This document shows positions 1 through 8,185 of a DNA stretch of 64,000 nt, in pieces. The stretch is from assembly GCF_040822065.1 (NCBI RefSeq), contig NZ_CP162005.1, positions 4,774,001 through 4,838,000 of the forward strand. Direction: 5' to 3'. Under the pieces are notes generated by a model. It made no database searches. It was not told the DNA's origin and was given only the letters and a program-made list of their open reading frames with translations. The stretch's first letter is position 1. Every line of letters begins with the position of its first letter. A program made the position numbers and the translations under genes. Source of the DNA: Pedobacter sp. WC2423. GTDB taxonomy: Bacteria; Bacteroidota; Bacteroidia; Sphingobacteriales; Sphingobacteriaceae.

Positions 1-802
1 ACACAATGACACCGATAGTGGAAAGGAGCAGCATATTAATCACAGTCGTGACCCCATGGATGAGCGTAAAATGGAAAAAGAAATGGCCGATCAGAATGAT
101 AAATAACGCACCAATTAAAGCAAAGCCTATTCTGGCAAGTCCTTCACCCAGGATAATGCTCGATCTTTTTACCGGAGTGGCAAAAAAACGTTTAATCACC
201 AGGGTTTGTCTCAGGCTGAAGAAAACGAAAGCTGTTCCGAAAACGCCTGTGCTCAATAAAGAGAAGCCAAGCTGCCCTGGCAGAATAAAGTCTATGGTGC
301 GGTAAGTTCTGCCGTGAACAGTACTTTCTTTCAGCTCTGCGACCGATGGCTTCAAATCTTTCGTATTTAAAGTATACATCAGGTTATTCAATATCGACTT
401 CAGTATATTTCCTTTATCCATCGATGCAGAAGTATATTTTACGTTTGCTAAATAAGCAGGTTGCTCCACAACGTTTTTATGGACATCAATTACACCGGCA
501 ATCGTCCCTTTTTCTAACCGCTGCTGAAGCTCCACTTCGCTTTTGTCAGTAATCAGATGGATTACAGAAGTATGCTGCAGGGCGATAATCACCGGATTTT
601 GCATATCCGACCCTGGCGCTATGGCAAGGTCTAATTTAACCCCTCCGCCACCAAGAAATCCAAATACCAGGATAAAAATCAGTGGGAAGGCCAGAGTGAA
701 AACTACAGCCGAAGGGCTGCGGGTAATCGATCTGAAACTTGCTTTGGCAAGGGCCAGCGTCGCTTTAGTATTGTTGTATGGTTTGTTCATTTTTGAGCTC
801 AT
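1..802 (-). CDS. ABC-2 type transporter permease, partial (C-terminus beyond the window)
   Basis: Reading the minus strand from 802 gives an uninterrupted frame to the window edge. The protein starts MSSKMNKPYNN and has a first membrane segment (FTLAFPLIFILVFGFLG) after about 30 residues, then an extracytoplasmic stretch of roughly 120 residues, then further hydrophobic segments. That order is the layout of ABC-2 permeases of drug or lipid exporters. The start codon directly abuts the TAA of the ATPase gene upstream (TAAATG), so the two are an operon and should form one exporter. A second in-frame ATG at 790 is an alternative start. The substrate cannot be told from the sequence. The forward-strand open frames here are shadows. 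Confidence 0.85.
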   Translation of the reverse strand, partial: MSSKMNKPYNNTKATLALAKASFRSITRSPSAVVFTLAFPLIFILVFGFLGGGGVKLDLAIAPGSDMQNPVIIALQHTSVIHLITDKSEVELQQRLEKGTIAGVIDVHKNVVEQPAYLANVKYTSASMDKGNILKSILNNLMYTLNTKDLKPSVAELKESTVHGRTYRTIDFILPGQLGFSLLSTGVFGTAFVFFSLRQTLVIKRFFATPVKRSSIILGEGLARIGFALIGALFIILIGHFFFHFTLIHGVTTVINMLLLSTIGVIV

Positions 803-1570
803 TTAGCCTTCACGCCATTCCTGGCCTGTAAGATTGATAAATACATCTTCGAGGTTAGCTTTTTTAACTTCTTTTTTTCTTTCGAATCCGCTGCTGATTA
901 ACTGATCAATCAGGTTATCCGGAGTATCAAGCGCAATGATTTCTCCATGCTCTACAAAAGCTACACGGTCACAAAGTTGTTCTGCTTCGTCCATATAGTG
1001 GGTGGTGAGCACTACGGTAGTTCCATTGTTCCTGATATCAATAATCAGATCCCATAAATTACGGCGTGCCTGAGGATCCAGTCCGGTTGTCGGCTCATCC
1101 AGGAAAATAATCTTTGGAGAATTCAGTAAAGTAGTAGCGATAGAAAAGCGTTGTTTCTGTCCACCGGAAAGCGCTTTGAATTTTGCTTTCGCTTTATCCT
1201 GAAGATTTACTTTCTCCAGCATCTCCATGGGTTTGATGTTTACGCCATACAGACCAGCAAAAAGTTCCATAAGTTCCACCAGATTCAGGTTAGGATAATA
1301 ACCCGCAGCCTGTAATTGTACACCAATGATTCTTTTGATCTCATTGGCATCCTTATCCACAGAAAATCCATCTACTGTGATTTCTCCGGAAGTTTTTTCC
1401 CGAAGCGTTTCGATAATTTCTAATGTAGTCGTTTTTCCTGCACCGTTAGGGCCAAGCAGTCCGAAAATCTCATTTTCATAGACGTCGAAACTAATCCCTT
1501 TGACTGCTGTGAAGTCAGCATATTTTTTTACCAGATTACGGACACTGATAATGGTATTCGTTTTATCCAT
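803..1570 (-). CDS. ABC transporter ATP-binding protein
   Basis: Nucleotide-binding subunit that should power the permease encoded immediately downstream. Visible motifs are Walker A (GPNGAGKTT), the signature LSGGQKQR, Walker B (IIFLDEPTTGLDP) and the H-loop region (LTTHYMDEAEQ). The whole belongs to the CcmA/DrrA-like exporter ATPases. The open frame extends upstream to 1618, but the first 16 residues do not look like this family. The internal Met at 1570 (MDKTNTIISVRNLVKKY) sits exactly where the ABC domain begins and was chosen. The C-terminal tail is typical of DrrA-type ATPases. Drug, lipid or polymer export are all possible. Confidence 0.9.
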   Translation of the reverse strand: MDKTNTIISVRNLVKKYADFTAVKGISFDVYENEIFGLLGPNGAGKTTTLEIIETLREKTSGEITVDGFSVDKDANEIKRIIGVQLQAAGYYPNLNLVELMELFAGLYGVNIKPMEMLEKVNLQDKAKAKFKALSGGQKQRFSIATTLLNSPKIIFLDEPTTGLDPQARRNLWDLIIDIRNNGTTVVLTTHYMDEAEQLCDRVAFVEHGEIIALDTPDNLIDQLISSGFERKKEVKKANLEDVFINLTGQEWREG

Positions 1571-1669
1571 GAGATAAATGTAATAAGGTTTAATGTAAAA
1601 AGGATTGATGTGACTCAATCCTTTCTTAAAATGTCGGTAAAATGATAGTTAGAACCGGTGATTACCAGT

Positions 1670-2782
1670 CTACCAGCTTAATTCGCCTTTGATTAGCTTC
1701 ACAAAGTCATCAAACAGATAACGTGAATCATGCGGGCCAGGTGAAGATTCGGGGTGGTACTGTACCGAGAATGCTTTTTTGCCTTTCACACGAATTCCTT
1801 CGATCGACTGGTCATTTAAGTTGATATGTGTAATTTCCACTTTGTCAGAACTTCTCACTTCTTCCGGGATTACACCGAAACCATGATTTTGAGAGGTTAC
1901 TTCGCAGTGGTTTTTAATAATATTTTTTACCGGGTGATTTAATCCCCTGTGACCGTTAAACATTTTCATGGTACCAATTCCGTTAGCTTGTGCTAATAAC
2001 TGGTGCCCTAAACAGATACCGAAAAGTGGTTTGTCTGAAGCCAGGATTTGTTTCACAGTTTCAATAGCGTAAGGCATTGCCGATGGATCGCCAGGGCCGT
2101 TAGACACAAAGTAAGCATCAGCTCCCCATTTGTCCATTTCTTCAAAAGTAGTTTTTGCAGGGAAAACCTGAACATATAAATCTCTTTCGTCAAAGTTACG
2201 TAAAGTGTTTTTCTTGATTCCAAAATCCAGTGTAGCTACTTTATAAGTCGCATCTGGTGAACCGTAGAAATAGGGTTCTTTGGTAGAAACCTGTGAAGAC
2301 AGTTCTAATCCGTCCATGGAAGGTACTTGTGCTAATTTAGCTTTCAGTTCTTCGATGTCAGTGATTTCAGAAGAGATAATCGCATTCATTGCTCCCTGAT
2401 CTCTGATTTTCCTTACTAAAGCACGGGTATCGATATCAGAGATTCCAACGATGTTTTCATCCTGGAAATAGTCCTGTATAGATTCATTTGCTTCTTTACG
2501 GCTATAGCCGATGTTGTAATTCTTGCAAACCAGACCTGCAATCTTAATCGAATCAGATTCGATTTCTTCTTTATGAATTCCATAATTACCAATATGGGCA
2601 TTCGTAGTGACCATGATTTGTCCAAAATAAGATGGGTCAGTGAAAATTTCCTGATAACCCGTCATTCCTGTGTTGAAACAAATCTCTCCTGTTGTTGTAC
2701 CAATCTTTCCGGCAGCTTTACCGTGGTAAACAGTACCGTCAGCCAATAACAGGATAGCAGGTAACTTGGTGTAGTTAGTCAT
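1670..2782 (-). CDS. carA: Carbamoyl-phosphate synthase small (glutaminase) subunit
   Basis: Hydrolyses glutamine and delivers ammonia to the large subunit CarB for carbamoyl phosphate, the precursor of arginine and pyrimidines. The 370 aa length is normal. The N-terminal CPSase small-chain domain (roughly residues 1-150) contains GEICFNTGMTGYQEI. The class I amidotransferase domain follows, with catalytic Cys257 in GICLGHQLL and the His343/Glu345 pair in QYHPESSPG. No carB lies in the window. The single-gene arrangement with a 99-bp gap to the ABC operon suggests its own transcription unit. The upstream 259 bp separates it from divergent panB and must hold both promoters. Confidence 0.97.
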   Translation of the reverse strand: MTNYTKLPAILLLADGTVYHGKAAGKIGTTTGEICFNTGMTGYQEIFTDPSYFGQIMVTTNAHIGNYGIHKEEIESDSIKIAGLVCKNYNIGYSRKEANESIQDYFQDENIVGISDIDTRALVRKIRDQGAMNAIISSEITDIEELKAKLAQVPSMDGLELSSQVSTKEPYFYGSPDATYKVATLDFGIKKNTLRNFDERDLYVQVFPAKTTFEEMDKWGADAYFVSNGPGDPSAMPYAIETVKQILASDKPLFGICLGHQLLAQANGIGTMKMFNGHRGLNHPVKNIIKNHCEVTSQNHGFGVIPEEVRSSDKVEITHINLNDQSIEGIRVKGKKAFSVQYHPESSPGPHDSRYLFDDFVKLIKGELSW

Positions 2783-3012
2783 CGTAATTAAAATGAAAAA
2801 TAAAGTTTAAAAAAGGGATTAATGAATGAAGATTTGCGGTTTTGATGTCGCTATATTGATTAACAAATGTGCTGTTGTTTAACCCGTTCATTTCGGGATA
2901 CAAAGATAGCTTTTTCATCTTTAAATCCATATTTTTTTTATCAGGATTGAATTGTTACGTTAGATATCCCTTATATAATTGGTTTTAGAGTAATTTTCTC
3001 AATTGAATACCC

Positions 3013-3020
3013 TAATTTTG
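3013..3020 (+). promoter_or_regulatory. Putative -7 element of panB
   Basis: TAATTTTG fits the Bacteroidota -7 consensus TAnnTTTG and lies 22 bp before the panB start. No good -33 TTG is seen at the usual distance, so this is a half-supported promoter. Confidence 0.4.
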
Positions 3021-3041
3021 CTCCCCTAAAAGCATAAATTT

Positions 3042-3857
3042 ATGTCTATACACAAAGAAGTAAAGCGTATTACGACCCACATTCTGCAAGAGATGAAACA
3101 GAGTGGTGAGAAAATATCGATGTTAACTGCATATGATTATTCCATGGCTACGGTTCTGGATGATGCAGGACTTGATGTTTTATTGGTTGGTGATTCAGCT
3201 TCAAACGTAATGGCGGGCCATGAAACTACTTTGCCGATTACACTGGATCAGATGATTTATCATGCTCAGGGTGTCGTAAGAGGTGCAACACGCGCTTTTG
3301 TCGTAGTGGATCTTCCTTTCGGTTCTTACCAGGGTAATTCTAAAGAGGCTTTAAGCTCTGCCATCAGGATCATGAAAGAATCAGGTGCCCACGGGGTAAA
3401 ACTGGAAGGCGGTACTGAAGTGGTAGACTCTATTTCCAGAATTATTACTGCGGGTATTCCTGTAATGGGCCATTTAGGTTTAACTCCTCAGTCGATCTAT
3501 AAATTCGGAACTTATACGGTAAGAGCTAAAGGTGAGGAAGAAGCTGAAAAGCTGAAACTTGATGCAAAGGCTTTACAGGATGCAGGTTGTTTTGCAATTG
3601 TACTGGAAAAGATCCCTGCTGCGCTAGCTAAAGAAGTGTCTGAAAGTCTTCATATCCCGGTTATCGGAATAGGAGCAGGACCGCATTGTGATGGACAGGT
3701 TTTAGTGGTAAACGATATGATCGGTTTAACCAAAGGCTTTAAACCACGCTTTTTACGTCAGTATATTAATTTATATGACGGAATTTTAGGTGCTGCAAAA
3801 GCATATATTAAGGATGTGAAAGCGAATGACTTTCCAAATGAAAAAGAGCAATACTAA
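3042..3857 (+). CDS. panB: 3-methyl-2-oxobutanoate hydroxymethyltransferase
   Basis: First committed enzyme of pantothenate synthesis; it transfers a hydroxymethyl group from methylene-tetrahydrofolate to 2-oxoisovalerate to give ketopantoate. The 271 aa protein shows the family hallmarks: [12 protein letters not shown] near the N-terminus, the metal-binding [35 protein letters not shown], and [18 protein letters not shown] near the C-terminus. The first ATG was chosen because it follows the -7 element at a sensible distance. The RluA-type gene starts 2 bp after its stop, so the two are probably co-transcribed, although their functions are unrelated. Confidence 0.97.
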   Translation: MSIHKEVKRITTHILQEMKQSGEKISMLTAYDYSMATVLDDAGLDVLLVGDSASNVMAGHETTLPITLDQMIYHAQGVVRGATRAFVVVDLPFGSYQGNSKEALSSAIRIMKESGAHGVKLEGGTEVVDSISRIITAGIPVMGHLGLTPQSIYKFGTYTVRAKGEEEAEKLKLDAKALQDAGCFAIVLEKIPAALAKEVSESLHIPVIGIGAGPHCDGQVLVVNDMIGLTKGFKPRFLRQYINLYDGILGAAKAYIKDVKANDFPNEKEQY

Positions 3858-3859
3858 AA

Positions 3860-4546
3860 ATGTCGGTAACTGATAAAGATGTACTTTTCGAAGATAACCA
3901 CCTGATAGCAATTTGTAAACGTGCAGGTGATATTGTTCAGGTGGATGAAACTCGTGATGAGCCATTGGAAGATATGGTAAAAAGGTACATCGCCAAAAAA
4001 TATAATAAGCCAAACAGTGCATTTTTAGGGGTGGTACATCGTTTAGACCGCCCGGTAAGCGGGGTAATCTTATTTGCAAAGACAAGTAAGGCACTGGAAA
4101 GAATGAATGCCATTTTTAAAAACAGGGAGGTCAAGAAAACTTACTGGGCGGTTGTACGCAATCGTCCGGCCAATATTTCCGGAACTCTGGTACACTGGCT
4201 GGTTAAAAATCCAAAAACAAATGTAGTTACGCCGCACAATACAGAAGTTCCGGGAAGTCAGCGTGCTGAATTAAGCTACAGGCTGCTTGGTGAACTGGGC
4301 GGATATTATCTGATTGAGGTTGATCCTTTAACAGGGCGCTCTCATCAAATCAGGGTACAGCTTTCTACTTTAGGCTGTCCGATTGTTGGGGACAATAAAT
4401 ACGGCTACCCTCGTGGCAGCCGTAAAGGAAGTATTTGTTTGCATGCCAGAAGATTGCAATTCCTTCACCCGGTTAAAAAAGAACCGGTAAATATCTTTGC
4501 CAAACTTCCTGTAGACGGATTTTGGGAGCGTTTTGAGTCCTTTTAA
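3860..4546 (+). CDS. RluA-family RNA pseudouridine synthase
   Basis: Converts specific uridines in rRNA or tRNA to pseudouridine. The active-site motif HRLDRPVSG carries the catalytic Asp63, followed by the family block AKTSKALERMN, and GRSHQIRVQLSTLGCPIVGD near residues 155-175. At 228 aa it has the catalytic domain only, with no N-terminal S4 domain, as in RluA and many short Bacteroidota paralogs. The target site cannot be assigned from sequence. It follows panB by 2 bp. Its stop codon lies inside the terminator hairpin at 4531-4556. Confidence 0.92.
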   Translation: MSVTDKDVLFEDNHLIAICKRAGDIVQVDETRDEPLEDMVKRYIAKKYNKPNSAFLGVVHRLDRPVSGVILFAKTSKALERMNAIFKNREVKKTYWAVVRNRPANISGTLVHWLVKNPKTNVVTPHNTEVPGSQRAELSYRLLGELGGYYLIEVDPLTGRSHQIRVQLSTLGCPIVGDNKYGYPRGSRKGSICLHARRLQFLHPVKKEPVNIFAKLPVDGFWERFESF

Positions 4547-4556
4547 GGATTCAAAA
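4531..4556. terminator. Terminator between the convergent pseudouridine-synthase and lipoprotein genes
   Basis: Arms 4531-4540 and 4547-4556 (TTTTGAGTCC / GGATTCAAAA) pair over 10 positions with one G-U. T-rich and A-rich ends allow action in both directions. The hairpin includes the stop codon of the plus-strand gene. Confidence 0.65.
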
Positions 4557-4561
4557 CGATC

Positions 4562-5026
4562 TTATTTACAGTTTACTGGTGAAAGGGTAATATCCCCGTA
4601 TTTTAAGCCTGCTAAGTTGGTGAATACTGTTCTGCCATCCGCTTCCTGCGTTGGGCCGTAACCTTCCAGCAACTGATCTCCTTTTTTAACAAATGCAACT
4701 TGTCTGTAAGAGGTTGATCCTTCAGATTGAAAAGTATAATCTGCAATAATCGTATCTCCTTTGATTATTCCTGCAATTGTGCCGGCATTTTTATCTTTCT
4801 CATAAAAATTATAGTTTAAACTACCTGCTACTGCATTTCCTGCAGTAATCAGTGATAGAGAAACGGTGTCTTTATCTTTAATATAGACGTAGCAGGCTTT
4901 CGCTTTAGAAGTATTCGTGTCTGGTGTTGTAGCCAGGCTATCTATTTTTTGCGCTGGAGTTTTATTTTGCTGACAGGCGGCAAAAAGTCCCGCAAGGATG
5001 GTTAGTGATAAGATTGTTTTTTTCAT
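4562..5026 (-). CDS. Small lipoprotein of unknown function
   Basis: This 154 aa protein starts with a lipoprotein signal peptide ending in the lipobox LFAAC, so Cys18 should be lipidated. The mature part has a Ser/Thr-rich linker (residues 25-45) and then a beta-rich region with alternating charged and hydrophobic residues around KDTVSLSLI and GSLNYNFYEKDKNAGTIAG. That pattern is common in small Bacteroidota envelope lipoproteins. No catalytic motif is visible. It stands alone, convergent with the pseudouridine synthase gene. The function is unknown. Confidence 0.85.
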   Translation of the reverse strand: MKKTILSLTILAGLFAACQQNKTPAQKIDSLATTPDTNTSKAKACYVYIKDKDTVSLSLITAGNAVAGSLNYNFYEKDKNAGTIAGIIKGDTIIADYTFQSEGSTSYRQVAFVKKGDQLLEGYGPTQEADGRTVFTNLAGLKYGDITLSPVNCK

Positions 5027-5222
5027 GCTGGTGTTTTTGTGCAGATTTCTCTGCTAAAAATAAGTATATGGATTATTTGGTACAAGAGTCCGGCCAGAAA
5101 ACAATAGGGAAATTTAATGGAGTATGGAGACCAGGGTAAAGCTGTATGAGCTTTTTGGTGCTTTTTGTCAGGCTATTTAATTGTATGGTTGTATTTTAAA
5201 TATTTTTATTTTCTATTTAAAT

Positions 5223-5230
5223 TACTTTTG
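5223..5230 (+). promoter_or_regulatory. Putative -7 element of the MACPF gene
   Basis: TACTTTTG matches TAnnTTTG, 76 bp before the start codon, in an AT-rich 280-bp gap. No -33 element is at standard spacing. Confidence 0.35.
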
Positions 5231-5306
5231 TGTTTTTTATTTATAATTAATTTATAATTTAGATCGATATGAATTATATGAATTAATATTTAAACCTAAG
5301 AAAAAC

Positions 5307-6710
5307 ATGAAAAAAAATTACGCTCTATTCATTCTCCTATTATTGGGTACAATAGCCGGATGTAAAAAAGATCAGCTAAAAAGTGTATCCGAAAATCCTG
5401 AAGATATTCATAAGGTAAACTCTGGTGGAGACGGCCTTTATGATTTATTGGGCTACGGATATGATGCAACAGGTGAATATGGCAATGCAAGTGCCGCAAG
5501 ATTTAAAGTTATTGATATTACAAAATTAAAACTTGAACAGCCTGACAGGGTTGAAAATAGTCTAGCCCCGGATCAGTATACTACCATAGAATCCGGTGCA
5601 AATTCAGAAGATTACTCGCGTGACTTATCCGGCAAATTTAGTGCTTCAACTGACTTTAAGCTTTTTGGTGGAACTGTATACGGATCTTATAAAGATTCTA
5701 TGAAAGCATCCAGTAAATATTCTTATGCTCACCTCTCACAGATTAATAAACAAAGATCGGTTAAGGTCAATGCATCTAAAGAACTGATTATAGCTAACTA
5801 TTTATCAGATGCTTTTAAATCCGATATCAATACAATGACTCCACAGCAATTAGTGGTGGCTTATGGAACTCATGTATTGAGTAATATCGTTCTGGGTGCA
5901 AAGCTTGAGATCAATTATCGCTCTACAACCAATAGCTCGGACAAAAAGAAAGCGGCAACAGCTGGAGCTGCTGCGCATGGACTGATCAAGTTTTTTTCAT
6001 TAAGTGCTGATTTTACTTATGATGAAAGTCTGGCTAAAACTAATACTAACCAAACTTTAAGTTACCGTACTGTAGGCGGGGATGGTACTAAAGGGGTAAT
6101 AGGAGAAGTTGAGCTGGATAAGCCTATTACGAAAGTGAATATTAGCAATTGGCAAAGCACCTGTACTGCAGCAAACGCGACATTAATTGAGATTGTAAGA
6201 GACGGAGCTATTCCACTTTCTGATCTGATTGGTGACCCTGCAAAAAAAGAGGCTGTAAGATTATACATTGATCAATATCTTAGAGATAAAGGAGTAAAAG
6301 CATTAGGGGATGTTCCGGTTTATGTATATTATGATTCAAGAAATAGTGATCATTACTTTACACCAAATAATCAGCCTACTATAGGTAATGGTGGTTTTAG
6401 AAATGAAGGAATAGCTTTTTATGCTTTTTCAGCACCAGCCACGGGAACGGTTCCTATCTATGTATATTATAATTCGAGATCCAGCGATCATTATTTTACA
6501 CCTGATAATAAGCCAACTATTGGAGATGGTAACTTCAGAAATGAAGGTATAGCTTTTCATGCTTATCCATCTTCAGGTTCTGAAAGGACTCCTGTTTATG
6601 TATATTATGATTCAAGAAGTAGTGATCATTATTTTACGCCTGATAATCAACCTACCATAGGGAATGGCAGTTTTAGAAATGAAGGAATTGCTTTTTATGT
6701 TCCTAATTAG
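5307..6710 (+). CDS. MACPF (membrane attack complex/perforin) domain lipoprotein with three C-terminal repeats
   Basis: A 467 aa lipoprotein with lipobox IAGC at residues 16-19. Residues about 40-320 look like a MACPF domain: the signature-like YGTHVLSNIVLGAKL begins at about residue 186, and flanking segments (YAHLSQINKQRSVKV and ADFTYDES) resemble the two helical clusters that become membrane hairpins in pore formers. From about residue 336 to the end there are three near-identical units of about 38 residues, each with VYVYY-[DN]-SR-x-SDHYFTP, a Pro-Thr-Ile-Gly segment and RNEGIAF. They resemble DUF5648-type repeats of secreted proteins. It is monocistronic, ending at a strong terminator. 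Pore formation is a family inference; Bacteroidota MACPF lipoproteins include both toxins against relatives and proteins of unknown role. Confidence 0.85.
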   Translation: MKKNYALFILLLLGTIAGCKKDQLKSVSENPEDIHKVNSGGDGLYDLLGYGYDATGEYGNASAARFKVIDITKLKLEQPDRVENSLAPDQYTTIESGANSEDYSRDLSGKFSASTDFKLFGGTVYGSYKDSMKASSKYSYAHLSQINKQRSVKVNASKELIIANYLSDAFKSDINTMTPQQLVVAYGTHVLSNIVLGAKLEINYRSTTNSSDKKKAATAGAAAHGLIKFFSLSADFTYDESLAKTNTNQTLSYRTVGGDGTKGVIGEVELDKPITKVNISNWQSTCTAANATLIEIVRDGAIPLSDLIGDPAKKEAVRLYIDQYLRDKGVKALGDVPVYVYYDSRNSDHYFTPNNQPTIGNGGFRNEGIAFYAFSAPATGTVPIYVYYNSRSSDHYFTPDNKPTIGDGNFRNEGIAFHAYPSSGSERTPVYVYYDSRSSDHYFTPDNQPTIGNGSFRNEGIAFYVPN

Positions 6711-6720
6711 CTAGAAAAAG

Positions 6721-6752
6721 AATGGGGCTTTGAAATTAATCAAAGCCCCATT
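6721..6752. terminator. Bidirectional terminator between the MACPF gene and the PUL
   Basis: A perfect 13-bp stem (6721-6733 with 6740-6752), GC-rich in the middle, flanked by A and T tracts, lies in the short gap between convergent genes. Confidence 0.85.
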
Positions 6753-6767
6753 TGTATAAGATTTATA

Positions 6768-8183
6768 CTACCACACATAAGTCGCCACAGCACCTGCCGG
6801 CAATGAAGTTTCTACTGTTTTTCCTTTATACTGAATGTTAAAGATTTTTTCAGCAGTATTACCATTGACAACGATCAATACCGTTTTTCCATCAGGAGTC
6901 CTGAAAGCTACATTCTGTAAACTATCAGTAAGGTTAGAGCCGATTCTGTAAGATCCTGGTCTTACAAATTTAGACGCATGGCCAATAATGTAATAAGCTA
7001 CGTTTCTGGTTATCTCAGGAGCCACTGTAATCGCTCCTAAGCAAGTTTTACATCCGCCAACAGTATGTGGGCCATATAAAGGGTCAGCAGCTAAATTCCA
7101 TTCTAAAACGTTCCTGCTCCAGTTACGGGTCGCGCCGATCACTAAAGTAGAAACATGCCATTTTAAGTCCTCATCGAACTTACCTGGCCCGCCAACCCAT
7201 TGTTCCGTGAAATAAAGATTTTTGTCCGGATGTGCTTCATGCACTTTAGACAACGCCGTGATCTGGCCTCCGTATAAATGGAAAGCAGATCCATCAACAT
7301 ATTGTTTTGCTTGCGGATCATCCAGAATAGTGATTGGATAATCCGGGCGATCTGCATTATGATCGTAAATAATAATCTTTGTTTTAACACCAGCTGCTTT
7401 AAATACCGGGCCTAAAGCAGATTTTATGAAGATAGCCTGGTCTTTTGCTTCCATGTACATACTTGGAACATTCCCAGGATGTAAAGGTTCATTTTGAATC
7501 GTAATCGCATCAATCGTAATTCCCTGAGCTTTCATCGCATGAATATACTTTACCAGGTATTTGGCATAAGATTCATAATATTCTGGTTTCAGACTTCCAC
7601 CTTTAAAACTATTATTCGTTTTCATCCAGGTAGGAGCAGTCCATGGAGAACCTAAGATTTTGAGGTCAGGATTAATCGCCAGGATTCTTTTCAGAATAGG
7701 CACTAAAGCTGTCATTTCTTTAGCTATGGAGAACTTATCCTGATTCATATCAGTCTGTCCGGATGGCAATTCATTGTAAGTGAAGTTGTCAGCACTCAGG
7801 TCGGAGGCCCCGATACTGATTCTCAGGTAACTGACGCCAATACTGTTTTTCTTTGTAGAGAACAACTCCTGCAATAAGGCGTCTTTTGCTTTTTCATCCA
7901 ATGCATTGATTAAGCCGGCACTGCCACCAGTTAAGGTGTAGCCAAAGCCATCAATAGTTTGAAATTTCTGTGTTTCATCAACATTAATTACAGGATTAGC
8001 AGATTGAGCTGTACTAAATTTTAAAGTCGTTTGCTGTTCTGCTAATAAGGCTGATTGATCACCTGTTGTCAACCAGTATTTAACTTCACTAGGTGCAGCA
8101 GACTGATTAGGATCTGTTGCTGCTTTTTTTGCTGAACACGCCGCCAGCGCCAGCGCAAAAGCAAATAAAATATTCTTCTTCAT
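6768..8183 (-). CDS. Glycoside hydrolase family 30 lipoprotein (probable beta-1,6-glucanase type)
   Basis: A 471 aa protein with lipobox LAAC at residues 13-16, so probably at the cell surface or in the outer membrane. The GH30 catalytic barrel shows FQTIDGFGYTLTGGSA early, the acid/base Glu232 in ITIQNEPLH, and the nucleophile Glu327 in LYFTEQW. The motif LGSPWTAPTWMKTN is the usual GH30 substrate-cleft segment. The C-terminal side forms the small beta-sandwich. Last gene of a four-gene operon, 2 bp after the GH3 gene. GH30 next to GH3 and one SusCD pair recalls the Bacteroides beta-1,6-glucan (pustulan/yeast wall) locus. Glucosylceramidase-like or xylan activities are less likely alternatives. 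Confidence 0.9.
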   Translation of the reverse strand: MKKNILFAFALALAACSAKKAATDPNQSAAPSEVKYWLTTGDQSALLAEQQTTLKFSTAQSANPVINVDETQKFQTIDGFGYTLTGGSAGLINALDEKAKDALLQELFSTKKNSIGVSYLRISIGASDLSADNFTYNELPSGQTDMNQDKFSIAKEMTALVPILKRILAINPDLKILGSPWTAPTWMKTNNSFKGGSLKPEYYESYAKYLVKYIHAMKAQGITIDAITIQNEPLHPGNVPSMYMEAKDQAIFIKSALGPVFKAAGVKTKIIIYDHNADRPDYPITILDDPQAKQYVDGSAFHLYGGQITALSKVHEAHPDKNLYFTEQWVGGPGKFDEDLKWHVSTLVIGATRNWSRNVLEWNLAADPLYGPHTVGGCKTCLGAITVAPEITRNVAYYIIGHASKFVRPGSYRIGSNLTDSLQNVAFRTPDGKTVLIVVNGNTAEKIFNIQYKGKTVETSLPAGAVATYVW

Positions 8184-8185
8184 AA

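Noticed and set aside
6-806. Three forward open frames at the left edge
   Set aside because: They are opposite the ABC permease, whose reverse frame is continuous and has a clear family pattern.
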